A stretch of 64,000 bases of DNA from Planctomycetota bacterium (GTDB taxonomy: Bacteria > Planctomycetota > J058 > JAJDCP01), in the NCBI GenBank assembly GCA_029260765.1, contig JAJDCP010000125.1, positions 19,475 to 83,474 on the forward strand, in the 5' to 3' direction. Below, in pieces: positions 52,115 to 60,991 of this stretch (positions within the stretch are counted from its first letter, which is position 1; every line of letters begins with the position of its first letter). A program made the position numbers and the translations under genes. The notes beneath the pieces were generated by a model. The model worked only from the letters and a program-made list of their open reading frames with translations. It did not search any database and was not told where the DNA came from.

Positions 52115-53047
52115 TCACTCGAGCTCCGAATAGTCGTCGATGCCGAAGCTCAGCTGATCGCCCTCCAGGAAGCTCCCGTTACGCACGAACCACAGGCCCT
52201 CGATCCAGGGCGTGCTCTCCGGAATTCCCCAGCTGGCCTGCCATGGGACGTCGCGCGCCTCGAAGGCGAACTTGTCGCCCGTCCGCATCGGTACGTCCCA
52301 GCTGATGTGTTGCTTGAGGCCCAATACCCGGGTCATCCAGGCAGGGTTGTTCGGATCAGCCTCGGCGGTGGCTTCGCCGCTGAAGAGGAAATCCTGGCTG
52401 TCGAGCTGCCCGTACCATTGCACGTGCTGGACGGCCAGGCTCCCGCCGGGGAAGGGCCGCGGCAAGTCCCCGACCTGCACGTCGTGTCCGTCGAAGGAGA
52501 GCTTGTCGACCGCCTCTGCCTGGCCGAAGGACACCTGCCAGAAGAAGCCGTCCACGGGCTGCGAACGAGGATCGAGACGGGCGACGAAGGTGACCTTGGG
52601 CTCACCGGCAATCAAAGTCAGCTCGAGATCGATCACGGCTCCATGGGGAAAGGCGAATTCGTGATTCGCCTTCAACTCCGTGGGCGTCGCCGAGATCACG
52701 GAGACGGTCGCCTGGACCCTGTTGAGCTCCGAGTTCTGCCAGCCCTGGCCGGGGACCGAGACATGGAGGTTGAGGTTGTTCTTGTTGACGTACCAGATCT
52801 TCTCTAGCGGGTGGTAGACGTCGAACCACGTGATCCCGGCAGCAGAGTTCCTGACCCGTAGCATCTCGTTGTCGCACCAGGTCGTCCCGTTGCCTTGCGT
52901 GACGCAACGGGGGCTTGCACTGGGCGTTGCTCCTCCCGGTGTCTGTGTGGCCTCTTGTGCATAGCCATCGTGGCAGCCCACGATAAGGACCGTAGCGATG
53001 ACAAAGGCGTAAAATTGCTTGAACGCTCTGTTTATGTCAGGTGTCAT
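52115..53047 (-). CDS. Lipoprotein of unknown function
   Basis: ATG 53047 follows GGGGAG; 310 residues. The signal peptide ends in a lipobox (TVLIVGC, Cys25), so it is predicted to be lipid-anchored. Mature sequence is beta-rich: CDNEMLRVRNSAAGITWFDV, then KIWYVNKNNLNLHVSVPGQG and AVIDLELTLIAGEPKVTFVA. The order of strands and the Trp/Gly turns suggest a galactose-mutarotase-like or other large beta-sandwich, but no catalytic signature is present. It may be a single-gene unit. The neighbour at 53332 is transcribed the other way. Confidence 0.75.
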   Translation of the reverse strand: MTPDINRAFKQFYAFVIATVLIVGCHDGYAQEATQTPGGATPSASPRCVTQGNGTTWCDNEMLRVRNSAAGITWFDVYHPLEKIWYVNKNNLNLHVSVPGQGWQNSELNRVQATVSVISATPTELKANHEFAFPHGAVIDLELTLIAGEPKVTFVARLDPRSQPVDGFFWQVSFGQAEAVDKLSFDGHDVQVGDLPRPFPGGSLAVQHVQWYGQLDSQDFLFSGEATAEADPNNPAWMTRVLGLKQHISWDVPMRTGDKFAFEARDVPWQASWGIPESTPWIEGLWFVRNGSFLEGDQLSFGIDDYSELE

Positions 53048-53331
53048 GACTCTCCCCAGGCAGTGTGTTCAACAGGTGTCGAGCCCTTGCGCGACATGAG
53101 CCTGTACTTGGGAATACGGGCAGGAGAGTTTCAGTTTGGTAGGCCAGGCGCGCGACTCATTCTCGGCGGGCGCCGGGACCAGAGCGCGCCGCTCCAGGCG
53201 AAGCCAGCCGCGTCTTCCGGGGTGGTAGCTTTTCCAACGAGGCCGGGAGCTGCCGCGCCACCAGCGCCCCCTTTTGTCAGCGTGAGTCTGAGCTGGTATA
53301 TTGTTGCAGAATCTCATCTGGAGAGAGGTCG

Positions 53332-53823
53332 ATGACGAAGAACCCGCAGGATCCAGCAAAGCGTCCGCAGCGCAGGCGAGCACCGAAGGTCCGCAAGCGC
53401 GGCAGCGTCGCCATGAGGCATGCGGAGAGGGGCGTCAAAGGGGCGAGCGGGCCGCTCCTCCTCACGGCGATCTTGACCTCGGTGTCCGCGATCCTCGCCT
53501 GGTACCTCGTCCCGTCGAGGCGACCCTCCGGAATGTCGATCGATCTATTCCAGCTCATCGAGATCCTCGCCTGGACCGAGGCGGCTCTGGCCGCGGTGTT
53601 CTGGGCGCTCTACGCATCGGCACGCCGTTCGCCGAAGCGCGGCCACATCCCGGCGCTGGTCGGGTGCATCCTCTACTCTCTGGCCTCTCTCGCGCGCGTC
53701 GTGCTCAATCCCGTCGCCCTGCTCTCTATCGGAACGTTGCTGACCGTCGCGATCCTGCTCGCTCTGGTCAGCGCGACGCGCGCCGGATTCCGATACGAAA
53801 AGCTCCAGGCCCAGCAAAACTGA
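53332..53823 (+). CDS. Small four-helix membrane protein
   Basis: ATG 53332 follows GGAGAGAGG; 163 residues. A basic N-terminus (KRPQRRRAPKVRKRG) is followed by four hydrophobic helices at about 42-62 (PLLLTAILTSVSAILAWYLV), 71-93 (DLFQLIEILAWTEAALAAVF), 105-122 (IPALVGCILYSLASLARVV) and 126-146 (PVALLSIGTLLTVAILLALV). No known motif. A competing plus-strand frame at 53301-53840 has lower membrane character and is likely a shadow. Confidence 0.75.
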   Translation: MTKNPQDPAKRPQRRRAPKVRKRGSVAMRHAERGVKGASGPLLLTAILTSVSAILAWYLVPSRRPSGMSIDLFQLIEILAWTEAALAAVFWALYASARRSPKRGHIPALVGCILYSLASLARVVLNPVALLSIGTLLTVAILLALVSATRAGFRYEKLQAQQN

Positions 53824-53939
53824 CCGCCGCTTACCCTTAACCGGCAGGGCCTGCTGGGTGAGCTCGCGGTGATCCCTCGGATGCCTCTGGGAAGCGCCGC
53901 CTCCCCGAGAACGAGAAGCACCGTCGTTGCGCACGCGTT

Positions 53940-54920
53940 TCAGGGTCCCCAGAAGGACGGCGCTTCGGACAGGATGTCCTTGACGGTGGTCTCACGGCTC
54001 AGCTGACCCATCAACGCCCGCAAGCACAATTCACGCTCGCTACGGAAGACACTGCGCTCCAGGTATTCCCAAGCGGCCCGCTCATCGAGGTGGGCTGCCG
54101 CCGCTTTCCAGACCCGCTTGGTGAAAGGAACCCGGTCTCCGCCGGCCCAGACATCCGGTTCGTGCGCCAGCTTGGTGAATTTCTCCAGCCAGTGGCGGAC
54201 GCCGGTCACGTGAAAATGGCAGAAGGCGCCCAGCCTGACCGTTTTTGGTTCCTGCAGGCGGCCGTCGCGTTCGACATGCCAGAAATGGGAGCCGCGCGCC
54301 CGCACGTCTGCGCCCACGCGCACGATGCTCTTGCCGACGTTGTTGCCCAGCCAGCGGACCGTGCGCCGCACGCTCGGGCGCATCGGATCGTAGACCCGGT
54401 GCCGCAAGGGAAAGCGTGACTGGAAGAAGGCCTGCTCCCAGAACGGTAGCGACTCGCCCAGGCGACAGGGTACCAGCTCCTTGGTGCGCAGCACGATCAT
54501 GTCGACATCAGAGGCGACGCCCGCGCAGAGTTTGCGAAGATCGCCTTCCTCAGCACTGGCCCGGTGTCGGCCGGTCCCTCCGGGCCATGGCGGCAGGAAT
54601 CTGCCGTAGGCAAACTCGTCCGGATCGAGCAGCATCAGCCAGTCCAGGCCTTCTTCGCGCGCCCTGTCCAGCGCGAGGGCGCTACAGAAACGGTGCAATC
54701 CGGCGACGTAGCGGAACGTCTCGTCGCAGTGCTCCTGGACAGGAATGACCCGGACCCAGGGAAAGGCTGCCGCGATCTCGGCGCTGGCGTCCGTGCAGCG
54801 ATCCAGGAACACGTAGGCCCGTGAAACGCCCAGCCGACGATGGTATTCGAGGAAGGCTGCGAGAAAGCGCTCCTCGTTCTTCACACAGCTCACCAGACCC
54901 AGCGAGGGAGCGCCCGTCAC
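53940..54920 (-). CDS. Glycosyltransferase, GT2-like (Glyco_tranf_2_4 type)
   Basis: GTG 54920 overlaps the previous stop (GTGA) with GGAGG upstream; 326 residues. The N-terminus LGLVSCVKNEERFLAAFLEY and VSRAYVFLDRCTDASAEIAA, and the DxD-like LMLLDPDEFAYG, are typical of the GT2/GT92 group that transfers sugars from nucleotide donors in a GT-A fold. A mid-domain HRVYDPMRPSVRRTVRW and CHFHVTGVRHWLEKF complete the family. It is the last gene of the glycan operon. Acceptor and donor are unknown. Confidence 0.9.
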   Translation of the reverse strand: MTGAPSLGLVSCVKNEERFLAAFLEYHRRLGVSRAYVFLDRCTDASAEIAAAFPWVRVIPVQEHCDETFRYVAGLHRFCSALALDRAREEGLDWLMLLDPDEFAYGRFLPPWPGGTGRHRASAEEGDLRKLCAGVASDVDMIVLRTKELVPCRLGESLPFWEQAFFQSRFPLRHRVYDPMRPSVRRTVRWLGNNVGKSIVRVGADVRARGSHFWHVERDGRLQEPKTVRLGAFCHFHVTGVRHWLEKFTKLAHEPDVWAGGDRVPFTKRVWKAAAAHLDERAAWEYLERSVFRSERELCLRALMGQLSRETTVKDILSEAPSFWGP

Positions 54921-55957
54921 CGACCTTCCTCCAGCGTCCGGATGAGGCTGCGGCAGGAGACATAGCGGATCATCTTGTCGATGAACCGATGCCGCCATTC
55001 GGCTTCGTACGGTTCCGGATTGCCGAAGCTCCGCCGGATCGCGCCGATGCGCTCGATCAGCCGGTTGCGGTGCTGCTCGATGCGCCGGATCGTCCGGGCG
55101 CGGATTTCATGGGCATCCGGCGGGTTTTCCAGCAGGTCCCTGACGAGGGCTTCGACCGAACCGGGGTCCTCCTCGGCGATGCGTGAGTTCAGTGCATCGA
55201 AAAACTCGTCGCGGCCTCCCCGGCTGGGCGTCGAGACCACGGGCAGGCCGCACAGGAGGTACTGGATGCTCGCATACATGCCGCCCTCTTCCGCGGACAG
55301 GCACAGACCCACCCGGCAACGGTTGAGTCGGTTCGCTACGGCCTTTGCAGAGAGGCGCCTGTAGAAAGGGCTGAACGGGCTGTTGAACCAGTGGGCGCGC
55401 GGCAGCACCTGGCGAACCGTTTCGAGGTAGCGGCGGTCTTCGGCCGAGAGCCCGGGTCTGTGTACGTAGCTGATCAGTGCGAGAGAGGCTAGCGTACTGG
55501 CCAGCTCATGCCGCTTGAAGGCTGAAAGGCGGGCGTCGTACACGGCTTCGAAGTCCTTGCGAACCCGGGAATCGATGGTGTAGATGCCTTCATCCACGAA
55601 GCAGTTCTGATTGCACAGCAAGGCGTCCAGCCCGCCCGCCTGGAGCATCTGCAGTTCGCGCTCGGTGGCAGCCAGGAAGACCCAGCGGTGCCGCGGGAAG
55701 GCACGCCGGTGTTCCTGTTCTCGCTGTTTGACGAGCGCAATCCGGTCCGGGTACTCCATGCACCAGCCAAAGGAGAACAGCAGCCAAGCGGGCTCGTCAC
55801 GAAGGTGTTCGAGCACCGGCTTGAGTGCGCGGATCACGAGGTTGAAGTCGCGCCAGTACTTGAGATGCAGCACCGGAGGGCGCGTCGACAACACGCCGAC
55901 GGAAACCCCGCTCCGCCACAGGTGCCAGTTCCTGAACTGCAGCCACCCCGGGATCAT
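54917..55957 (-). CDS. Glycosyltransferase, GT4/GT1-like (GT-B fold)
   Basis: ATG 55957 overlaps the previous stop by 4 bases; 346 residues. The C-terminal nucleotide-binding part has CRVGLCLSAEEGGMYASIQY and LLCGLPVVSTPSRGGRDEFF, the pattern of Glyco_trans_1 enzymes where Glu binds the donor. The N-terminal domain includes WLLFSFGWCMEYPDRIAL and DALLCNQNCFVDEGIYTI. A C-terminal helical extension follows. It works with the neighbouring transferases, probably on a surface polysaccharide or glycan. Confidence 0.88.
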   Translation of the reverse strand: MIPGWLQFRNWHLWRSGVSVGVLSTRPPVLHLKYWRDFNLVIRALKPVLEHLRDEPAWLLFSFGWCMEYPDRIALVKQREQEHRRAFPRHRWVFLAATERELQMLQAGGLDALLCNQNCFVDEGIYTIDSRVRKDFEAVYDARLSAFKRHELASTLASLALISYVHRPGLSAEDRRYLETVRQVLPRAHWFNSPFSPFYRRLSAKAVANRLNRCRVGLCLSAEEGGMYASIQYLLCGLPVVSTPSRGGRDEFFDALNSRIAEEDPGSVEALVRDLLENPPDAHEIRARTIRRIEQHRNRLIERIGAIRRSFGNPEPYEAEWRHRFIDKMIRYVSCRSLIRTLEEGR

Positions 55958-56883
55958 GGCGAGGGTCCTTCGCGGAGGCGCAGAAACCGTTCCCGCAAGG
56001 CCCATTCGTCGGACCCTTGCCAGGACTTCAGGCTGTGTGTCACGGCGTAGCCGGCCTCGACCAGGGCCTCCGGGCTGCCGGGTAGCCCGCGCCACTGGAC
56101 GGCAAACACCTCGCCGGGCTTGTTGAAGTCCAGCAGCCGGCCGCCGCTGCCGGCAACCATCATGGCGACCATGACGTCCTCGCCCAGGGCGGTGCGGCGG
56201 TACAGACGCGGATCATCCAGCCAGCCTCGCGCGGCGATAGCTTGGACGGCCTCCGACGACAGGGCGTACCCGCCGCCCTGGCAATGATCGCCGTCGCGGT
56301 ACCCCGCCGCGCGCGCGGCGCGCAGCACGGCCACGCGCTTGCGGTGGTTGCGCCCCGCGCTGAGCCACAGGCGGTCGCGCCAATCCAGCCAGGACGGCCA
56401 CAGCCCGATACGCCGGCTCATGGTACGCAGAACCCCGGCGTGCCAGGCCTGGTAAGGCCGCGGGCTGCCGTCCGGCCAGCGCGAATAGCTGCCGACCATG
56501 CCGGCCTCGGGATGGTCGCTGAAAAACTGCCGCAGACGCCTGGCGAACGGCCCGATCACCAGCGAATCCGTGTCCAGTTTGAGCCAGAAAGCCTCAGTGC
56601 GATGGTTGCGGGCAATCCAGCGCAGGGCCTGCAGCACACCCGCATTGACCATCCCTGTTCCCCGCCCCGCGTTCTTGACGGGGTGGTCGATGACGTCCAC
56701 GGGCGACCACTGGCCGCGACTTCGGGCCAGGTCGTGCAGGCCGGGCTGGCGGTCGGCGACCAGCAGCACCTGCCCGCGCGTCGGTTCGCAGCGGCGCAGG
56801 CTGTCCATCAGGTCCCGCACGCGGCGCAGCTCTGTTGCGCCGGGGCCTACGAGCAGGAAAGCGCCGAATTCACGCACCTTCAT
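55954..56883 (-). CDS. Glycosyltransferase, GT-A fold
   Basis: ATG 56883 lies within the end of the fucosyltransferase gene (14-bp overlap); 309 residues. The metal-binding motif is LKLDTDSLVIG (DxD). RVRDLMDSLRRCEPTRGQVL, the acceptor-side segment HCQGGGYALSSEAVQAIAAR and EDVMVAMMV match hexosyltransferases of the GT-A class, such as those of LPS and exopolysaccharide synthesis. Linkage is unknown. It is the fourth gene of the operon. Confidence 0.8.
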   Translation of the reverse strand: MKVREFGAFLLVGPGATELRRVRDLMDSLRRCEPTRGQVLLVADRQPGLHDLARSRGQWSPVDVIDHPVKNAGRGTGMVNAGVLQALRWIARNHRTEAFWLKLDTDSLVIGPFARRLRQFFSDHPEAGMVGSYSRWPDGSPRPYQAWHAGVLRTMSRRIGLWPSWLDWRDRLWLSAGRNHRKRVAVLRAARAAGYRDGDHCQGGGYALSSEAVQAIAARGWLDDPRLYRRTALGEDVMVAMMVAGSGGRLLDFNKPGEVFAVQWRGLPGSPEALVEAGYAVTHSLKSWQGSDEWALRERFLRLREGPSP

Positions 56884-57718
56884 CCCTCACCGGCACCCGG
56901 CGCCAGCCCGCGGGCAGCAAGCTGTCCGTCAAGCCGGGACTCTCCCGGTTCCATTCGTCCGGCACCACCACCCGCGAGGCCGCGCAGCCGGACAGCCAGG
57001 CCGCCCACCAGCTGAAAGTGGACGCGGCGGTGACGAAGGCGCCCGCGCGGCGCAGAATCTCGAACTCGTCGATGTCCGACAACCCCCCGTTTTCGCTCAC
57101 CACCTCGAAGTCCCGGCCGGGATCGAAATGCCCGCCAACCCAGCCTGGGTCGTCGCTGAAGACCAGCAGCGGCCAGCCGCGGACCTCGCTGGGAAGGGCC
57201 TCCAGCGCTTCGCGGTAGTATGCGTTGCCCAGCAGCGGATATCGGGCCCGGTGACGCGCTGCCAGGTAATCGCCGCGCCGGATGTGCAAGCCTATGAAAG
57301 GCGCCCCGTCGAGGCGCTCCAGCGATGCCCTGGCCCAAGCCGAAAGCGGCTTCGTCGGCCGGAGCTCGACCAGCAGTTCTGCTCGTACTTCCTGGGGCCA
57401 GCGGCAGTTCTGCCAGAAGCCGCGCAGGAACAGGTTTCCACCACCGCTGATCGTGTCGAAGTCCTCCCAGTGCGCCTCGTCTACCAACACGCCTCCGGGC
57501 AAGGGCAATGCGCAATGCTGGCGCAGCATCCAGCCGGTCCACGGTGCGAGCGGCCGGGCCCGGACGGCGTAGTCCAGCAGTCCCAAACGGCGCTTTCCCT
57601 GGGCGTACCAGGAGATATCCAGCCGTAGCTCCTGGGCCAGCCTGCCGGCCAGCCAGACCCCGAAAGCGTACTGGAAAAACTGGTTGCCCAGCCCGTGCCG
57701 CAGCTCGACGACAATCAT
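56870..57718 (-). CDS. Alpha-1,2-fucosyltransferase-like enzyme (GT11)
   Basis: ATG 57718 overlaps the previous stop by 4 bases; 282 residues, the usual GT11 size. Signatures are complete: ELRHGLGNQFFQYAFGVWLA at the N-terminus, LHIRRGDYLA (the HxRRGDY motif that binds GDP-fucose), LLVFSDDPGWV and AASTFSWWAAWLSG at the C-terminus. GT11 enzymes transfer fucose from GDP-fucose to galactose in alpha-1,2 linkage on cell-surface glycans. GDP-fucose synthesis genes are not in the window. Its place in a glycosyltransferase operon fits exopolysaccharide or O-antigen work. Confidence 0.95.
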   Translation of the reverse strand: MIVVELRHGLGNQFFQYAFGVWLAGRLAQELRLDISWYAQGKRRLGLLDYAVRARPLAPWTGWMLRQHCALPLPGGVLVDEAHWEDFDTISGGGNLFLRGFWQNCRWPQEVRAELLVELRPTKPLSAWARASLERLDGAPFIGLHIRRGDYLAARHRARYPLLGNAYYREALEALPSEVRGWPLLVFSDDPGWVGGHFDPGRDFEVVSENGGLSDIDEFEILRRAGAFVTAASTFSWWAAWLSGCAASRVVVPDEWNRESPGLTDSLLPAGWRRVPVRDEGA

Positions 57719-59373
57719 GAAGCGCTGACCGGCAGGAGCGAGACGCCCTCGAAGCGGGCTGCGGGCGCCTTGCCCAGGATGTCCAACAGCGTGGGGGCGA
57801 GGTCGACAAGCCGGCCTTCGGCCAGCTTCGAGCCGGCCTCGATCCCGGGCATGCGCAAGCACAGAAAGCCCTGCGAACGGTGACTGCCCGTGCGCCGGAA
57901 GGGCAGCGGGCCGATCCGGCCCAGGTGGGGATGATCCCACACGTCGGTGGCCCGGTCGCACCAGCGCACGATGAGATCGGCGCTCGGCGCCTTTTCGCCG
58001 TCCCGGGCGGATCGACGGCATGGGAACACCGCTTCTACCGCTGGCAGACCGCTGCGGCCGCAGCGCAGTTCCATCATCAACGCGCTGATCTGCGCGCAGC
58101 ATCGTTCGTAGTCCGCGGCTGCAACGATCCCCTGCGGGTCCCGTCCGGCTACGTTGATGCGCACCATGCCCTCCGAATAGGAAGGCAGGGCAAACGCCTT
58201 CATCTCTGGCCAGAACGGCTGGTACCAACTGCACGGTTGCCAGAAGAACGGGTCGCCCTCTGCTCGCAGCCGGTTGGGTGATGCCGGGCCGGGTGGCAGC
58301 CCGGAGCCGAACAGCCTGTCGAAGCCATCGTTCCACCGGATCGGCAGCCAGGACCTGAGCCAACCCCTCCAGCGGAGCGGATCCTGACGCATCCGCCAGA
58401 TCACCTCCGTCCAGCTGCGTTGCAGGCCCCGGGTTACCGGCGGAGGCGGTTCGCCGGACACCTGCCTGTTCTGGAAAAACGACTTCCCGGGAAAGGCATG
58501 GCGGAAGAGCAACTCCGGCAGCACCGCCAGCGACGGCATGTCCGTCGAATTGGGTCCGCTGCCATGCAGGGAAAAAACGCAGACCGCCGTATCGTCCGGC
58601 AAGGAACCGGCCAGCTCGGCGACGGCCTGGTCGACGGCCTGGTAGACCTCCAGCATGGGATCCGAGGCAAAGCGCACGGGAATGTCCATCCCGGCCAGAG
58701 GATGGTCGGCCTGGCTGAGGTGCCAGAAATCGTGGCCCGCGGAGTGGGTCTCGCCGAAAGCAGTCAGCACCAGGTCCCAGGCCTCTCTGGCCAGGATATC
58801 CTCGACGACGGCCGTGCGGCGCCGGATCCCGGTCAGCAGGTTGCGATGCAGCGTGCGCATGTACCGAGCGTCCCACCATTCCCCGTCGTCCCGAAGCAAG
58901 GCGGGGTGCGTGCCATGCCGCTGTTCGAGCTCGCGCAGCAAGCCCTCGGGCCGCGACCCCTGCGCGGCCCCTGGTGAGTGCGCCCCCCAGGCGACCAGCT
59001 GAATACCGTCCACCTCGTTGACGATGCGGGTCTTTGGGACGTCCAGCACAGCGACCCGGCAACCTGGCCCCAGTGCGTAGAACGGTGGAAAATCGACGAA
59101 GTCATCGGCGCCGATCTCCTTCGGCTGGCTGCTGCCGTCGGCCATGCTGATATCGCCCCAGAATCCCGAAGTCTCCGGGCTGACCCCCGAAAGAAACTCG
59201 CTCCAAGGCGTCTCCGCGCGGTGATGCGCCGGGCCCGCGATCCGACCCCAAGCGCCTTGCTCCCTCAGGCCCGCCAGACCGGGCAACTTTCCGTCGCCCA
59301 TCCAGCGCTCCAGCACCTCGGGGTCTGCGGCGTCCAGCCCGATGGCCAGCAGCCGTCGCGTGCCCGTGCTCAT
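57715..59373 (-). CDS. AlkP-superfamily (type I phosphodiesterase/phosphatase-like) protein, variant metal motif
   Basis: ATG 59373 overlaps the GT2 stop by 4 bases; 552 residues. The fold starts LLAIGLDAADPEVLERWMG (metal Asp14), the nucleophile region is AETPWSEFLSGVSPETSGFW, and metal His residues sit in FGETHSAGHDFWHL. In the usual SDHG motif the Asp is replaced by Leu (VCVFSLHGSGPN), so one metal site may be altered. C-terminal RLVDLAPTLLDILG is typical of sulfatase/phosphatase relatives. Members attached to glycan operons can add or remove phosphate-containing groups, but no substrate can be named. A fragment of a similar gene lies at 45.6 kb. Confidence 0.85.
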   Translation of the reverse strand: MSTGTRRLLAIGLDAADPEVLERWMGDGKLPGLAGLREQGAWGRIAGPAHHRAETPWSEFLSGVSPETSGFWGDISMADGSSQPKEIGADDFVDFPPFYALGPGCRVAVLDVPKTRIVNEVDGIQLVAWGAHSPGAAQGSRPEGLLRELEQRHGTHPALLRDDGEWWDARYMRTLHRNLLTGIRRRTAVVEDILAREAWDLVLTAFGETHSAGHDFWHLSQADHPLAGMDIPVRFASDPMLEVYQAVDQAVAELAGSLPDDTAVCVFSLHGSGPNSTDMPSLAVLPELLFRHAFPGKSFFQNRQVSGEPPPPVTRGLQRSWTEVIWRMRQDPLRWRGWLRSWLPIRWNDGFDRLFGSGLPPGPASPNRLRAEGDPFFWQPCSWYQPFWPEMKAFALPSYSEGMVRINVAGRDPQGIVAAADYERCCAQISALMMELRCGRSGLPAVEAVFPCRRSARDGEKAPSADLIVRWCDRATDVWDHPHLGRIGPLPFRRTGSHRSQGFLCLRMPGIEAGSKLAEGRLVDLAPTLLDILGKAPAARFEGVSLLPVSAS

Positions 59374-60329
59374 AGGGAGAGCCTCGCCGGCAGCGGAGTT
59401 TTTGCAAGCGGGCGCAGCAGGCTCAACGGACTGAGGGCGGCGCGCCGCCAGAACAGGCGCTCGCAGGCCCTGATAATACCGTCTCTGTGCGTTCGCACCG
59501 AGAGCAGCAAGCGGGCGCAGCGCAGCCCGCTGCCGACGACCACTTCGGCGATCAGCAGCGGCCACATCCAGCGCGGCCGACCGACCATGCGCAGCCAGCA
59601 GACCACTTGTGCGAATTCGCAGACCATCGAGCGCAGATAGTCCGCTTCCAGCCTCTTCGTAGGGATCACATGCTCCAGGCGCATGTCCGGGCAATACCAG
59701 ATCTCCCGGCCGCCTGCGTGAAGGTGGCGTAGGGCTTCGTGATCATCTCCGGGACCAGTCGCGAGGCGCAACACCGGAGGCACGCAACTCAGCCAGTCGG
59801 CCTTGCTCACCAACAGCCCTGCCCCTGGCGGCAGATCCATGTGCCCCGCGTCGAAGCGACGCGGTTCGCTGCCGTGGTCGAACAGCGAGAAAAAACTGGC
59901 CAGCCGCTCGAAATCGGGCGGTGGCAGGGACTCGAAGCGCGGATGGATCCGGCCGCTTACAGCAGCGATCCCGGGTTTGCCCCGAATGAACGAAAGCGCC
60001 CGCTCGAGCCAGTCACAGGCCGGACGGGTGTCGTCGTCGAGGAAGGCTATCCAGTCGCCCTCCGCTTCGTCCACGCCCCGCTGCCGAGCGAAACCGACGC
60101 CCTGCCGTGACTCGCCGACGAGACGGATGGACACGCCGCGAAGCAGCTCGCCGTCGAACGCGCGCACGACTTCAGCCGTGCCGTCGGTCGAATTGTTGTC
60201 CACGACGAGAACTTCCCACTCTCGCCCGGGATCATTCTGCGAGGCGAGCGCATCGAGCAGCTCAGGCAGGCGCCGTGCGCCGTTGCGGGTGGGTATGACC
60301 ACTGAGAGCCTGGCAATCCCTGCTTTCAT
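59370..60329 (-). CDS. Glycosyltransferase family 2 protein
   Basis: I start at ATG 60329 (GAGG upstream); 319 residues. GT2 landmarks: LSVVIPTRNGARRLPELLDA, VLVVDNNSTDGTAEVV, GVGFARQRGVDEAEGDWIAF followed by LDDDTRP (the DxD donor site) and DDHEALRHLHAGG. C-terminal hydrophobic helices (WMWPLLIAEVVVG and following) suggest membrane association, as in polysaccharide polymerisers. It is the first gene of the six-gene operon. A truncated, frame-broken copy of its 5' end lies at 62783-63168. Confidence 0.93.
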   Translation of the reverse strand: MKAGIARLSVVIPTRNGARRLPELLDALASQNDPGREWEVLVVDNNSTDGTAEVVRAFDGELLRGVSIRLVGESRQGVGFARQRGVDEAEGDWIAFLDDDTRPACDWLERALSFIRGKPGIAAVSGRIHPRFESLPPPDFERLASFFSLFDHGSEPRRFDAGHMDLPPGAGLLVSKADWLSCVPPVLRLATGPGDDHEALRHLHAGGREIWYCPDMRLEHVIPTKRLEADYLRSMVCEFAQVVCWLRMVGRPRWMWPLLIAEVVVGSGLRCARLLLSVRTHRDGIIRACERLFWRRAALSPLSLLRPLAKTPLPARLSL

Positions 60330-60991
60330 CCAACCGCCTCTCGGCATCGATGCTCGTTGTCGCCGCTCGCCGGAGCCTGACCTGGCGGTCGGCGGTAGGG
60401 CCTCAAGACGGCACTCGGGGATCCTAACGACTCAGCGATCTGCCAGATCGCGAGCGAGAGGGTCGATCGGGACCGCTGGCCGTTTGCCAGGAAGCGCGGA
60501 TGCTCTGCAAGCCCGCAGCAGCTCTGTCGGCAGCTCGTGTTGCCACACTCCGAACCACCACCTGAGATGGACGATCCAGGTGAAGGTACGGCACCGTCGC
60601 GCACTTGGCAATCGCCAACATAGAATCGCGTCGAGATCGTCCAGGCGCGTCCGCCGGACCTGGGAGCGGCTGGTCATGGCAAGTCTGCGATCTCGATACA
60701 TGTGCGAGCCGGCCGTCGCCATCGGGCCGGATCTCTACACGCCCCGCCCGTTCCTGCGGTTGCAGCGACGAGGGGATTGGATCTTGGGCTTCGCCGGCCG
60801 CACAGGGAGCCGCTTCGACCGCTGAGCGCAGCTTTCCATTTCCCGGTGGATGCACCCGGTCCTATTCTCCGTCCGCTCAGACCGCTCCGGGGTCGGCGAC
60901 ACAGTGCGCTCCTGCCAGGTCGAGCTCTGGGCAGAGCCCCACGGAGCCAGAGTCGTGCCCCGATCTTCTTTCCCAAGGCACCCCCTGGCTC
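60330..60991. other. Intergenic region upstream of the glycan operon
   Basis: About 660 bp between the first glycan gene and the small secreted protein gene, both on the minus strand. The operon promoter should lie here; the part nearest the operon (to about 60373) is repeated at 63.1 kb. A minus-strand frame at 60432-60722 is listed as a weak gene candidate. No other structure was seen. Confidence 0.4.
60432..60722 (-). CDS. Hypothetical small protein, weak candidate
   Basis: A 96-residue frame begins at ATG 60722, directly after an in-frame TAG and without a Shine-Dalgarno. The middle is Trp-rich (RRCRTFTWIVHLRWWFGVWQ), unlike random high-GC sequence, and it ends with VPIDPLARDLADR. It may be a small gene or the surviving C-terminus of a larger one. 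It is absent from the otherwise similar duplicate region at 63.1 kb. No family is recognised. Confidence 0.25.
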   Translation of the reverse strand: MATAGSHMYRDRRLAMTSRSQVRRTRLDDLDAILCWRLPSARRCRTFTWIVHLRWWFGVWQHELPTELLRACRASALPGKRPAVPIDPLARDLADR

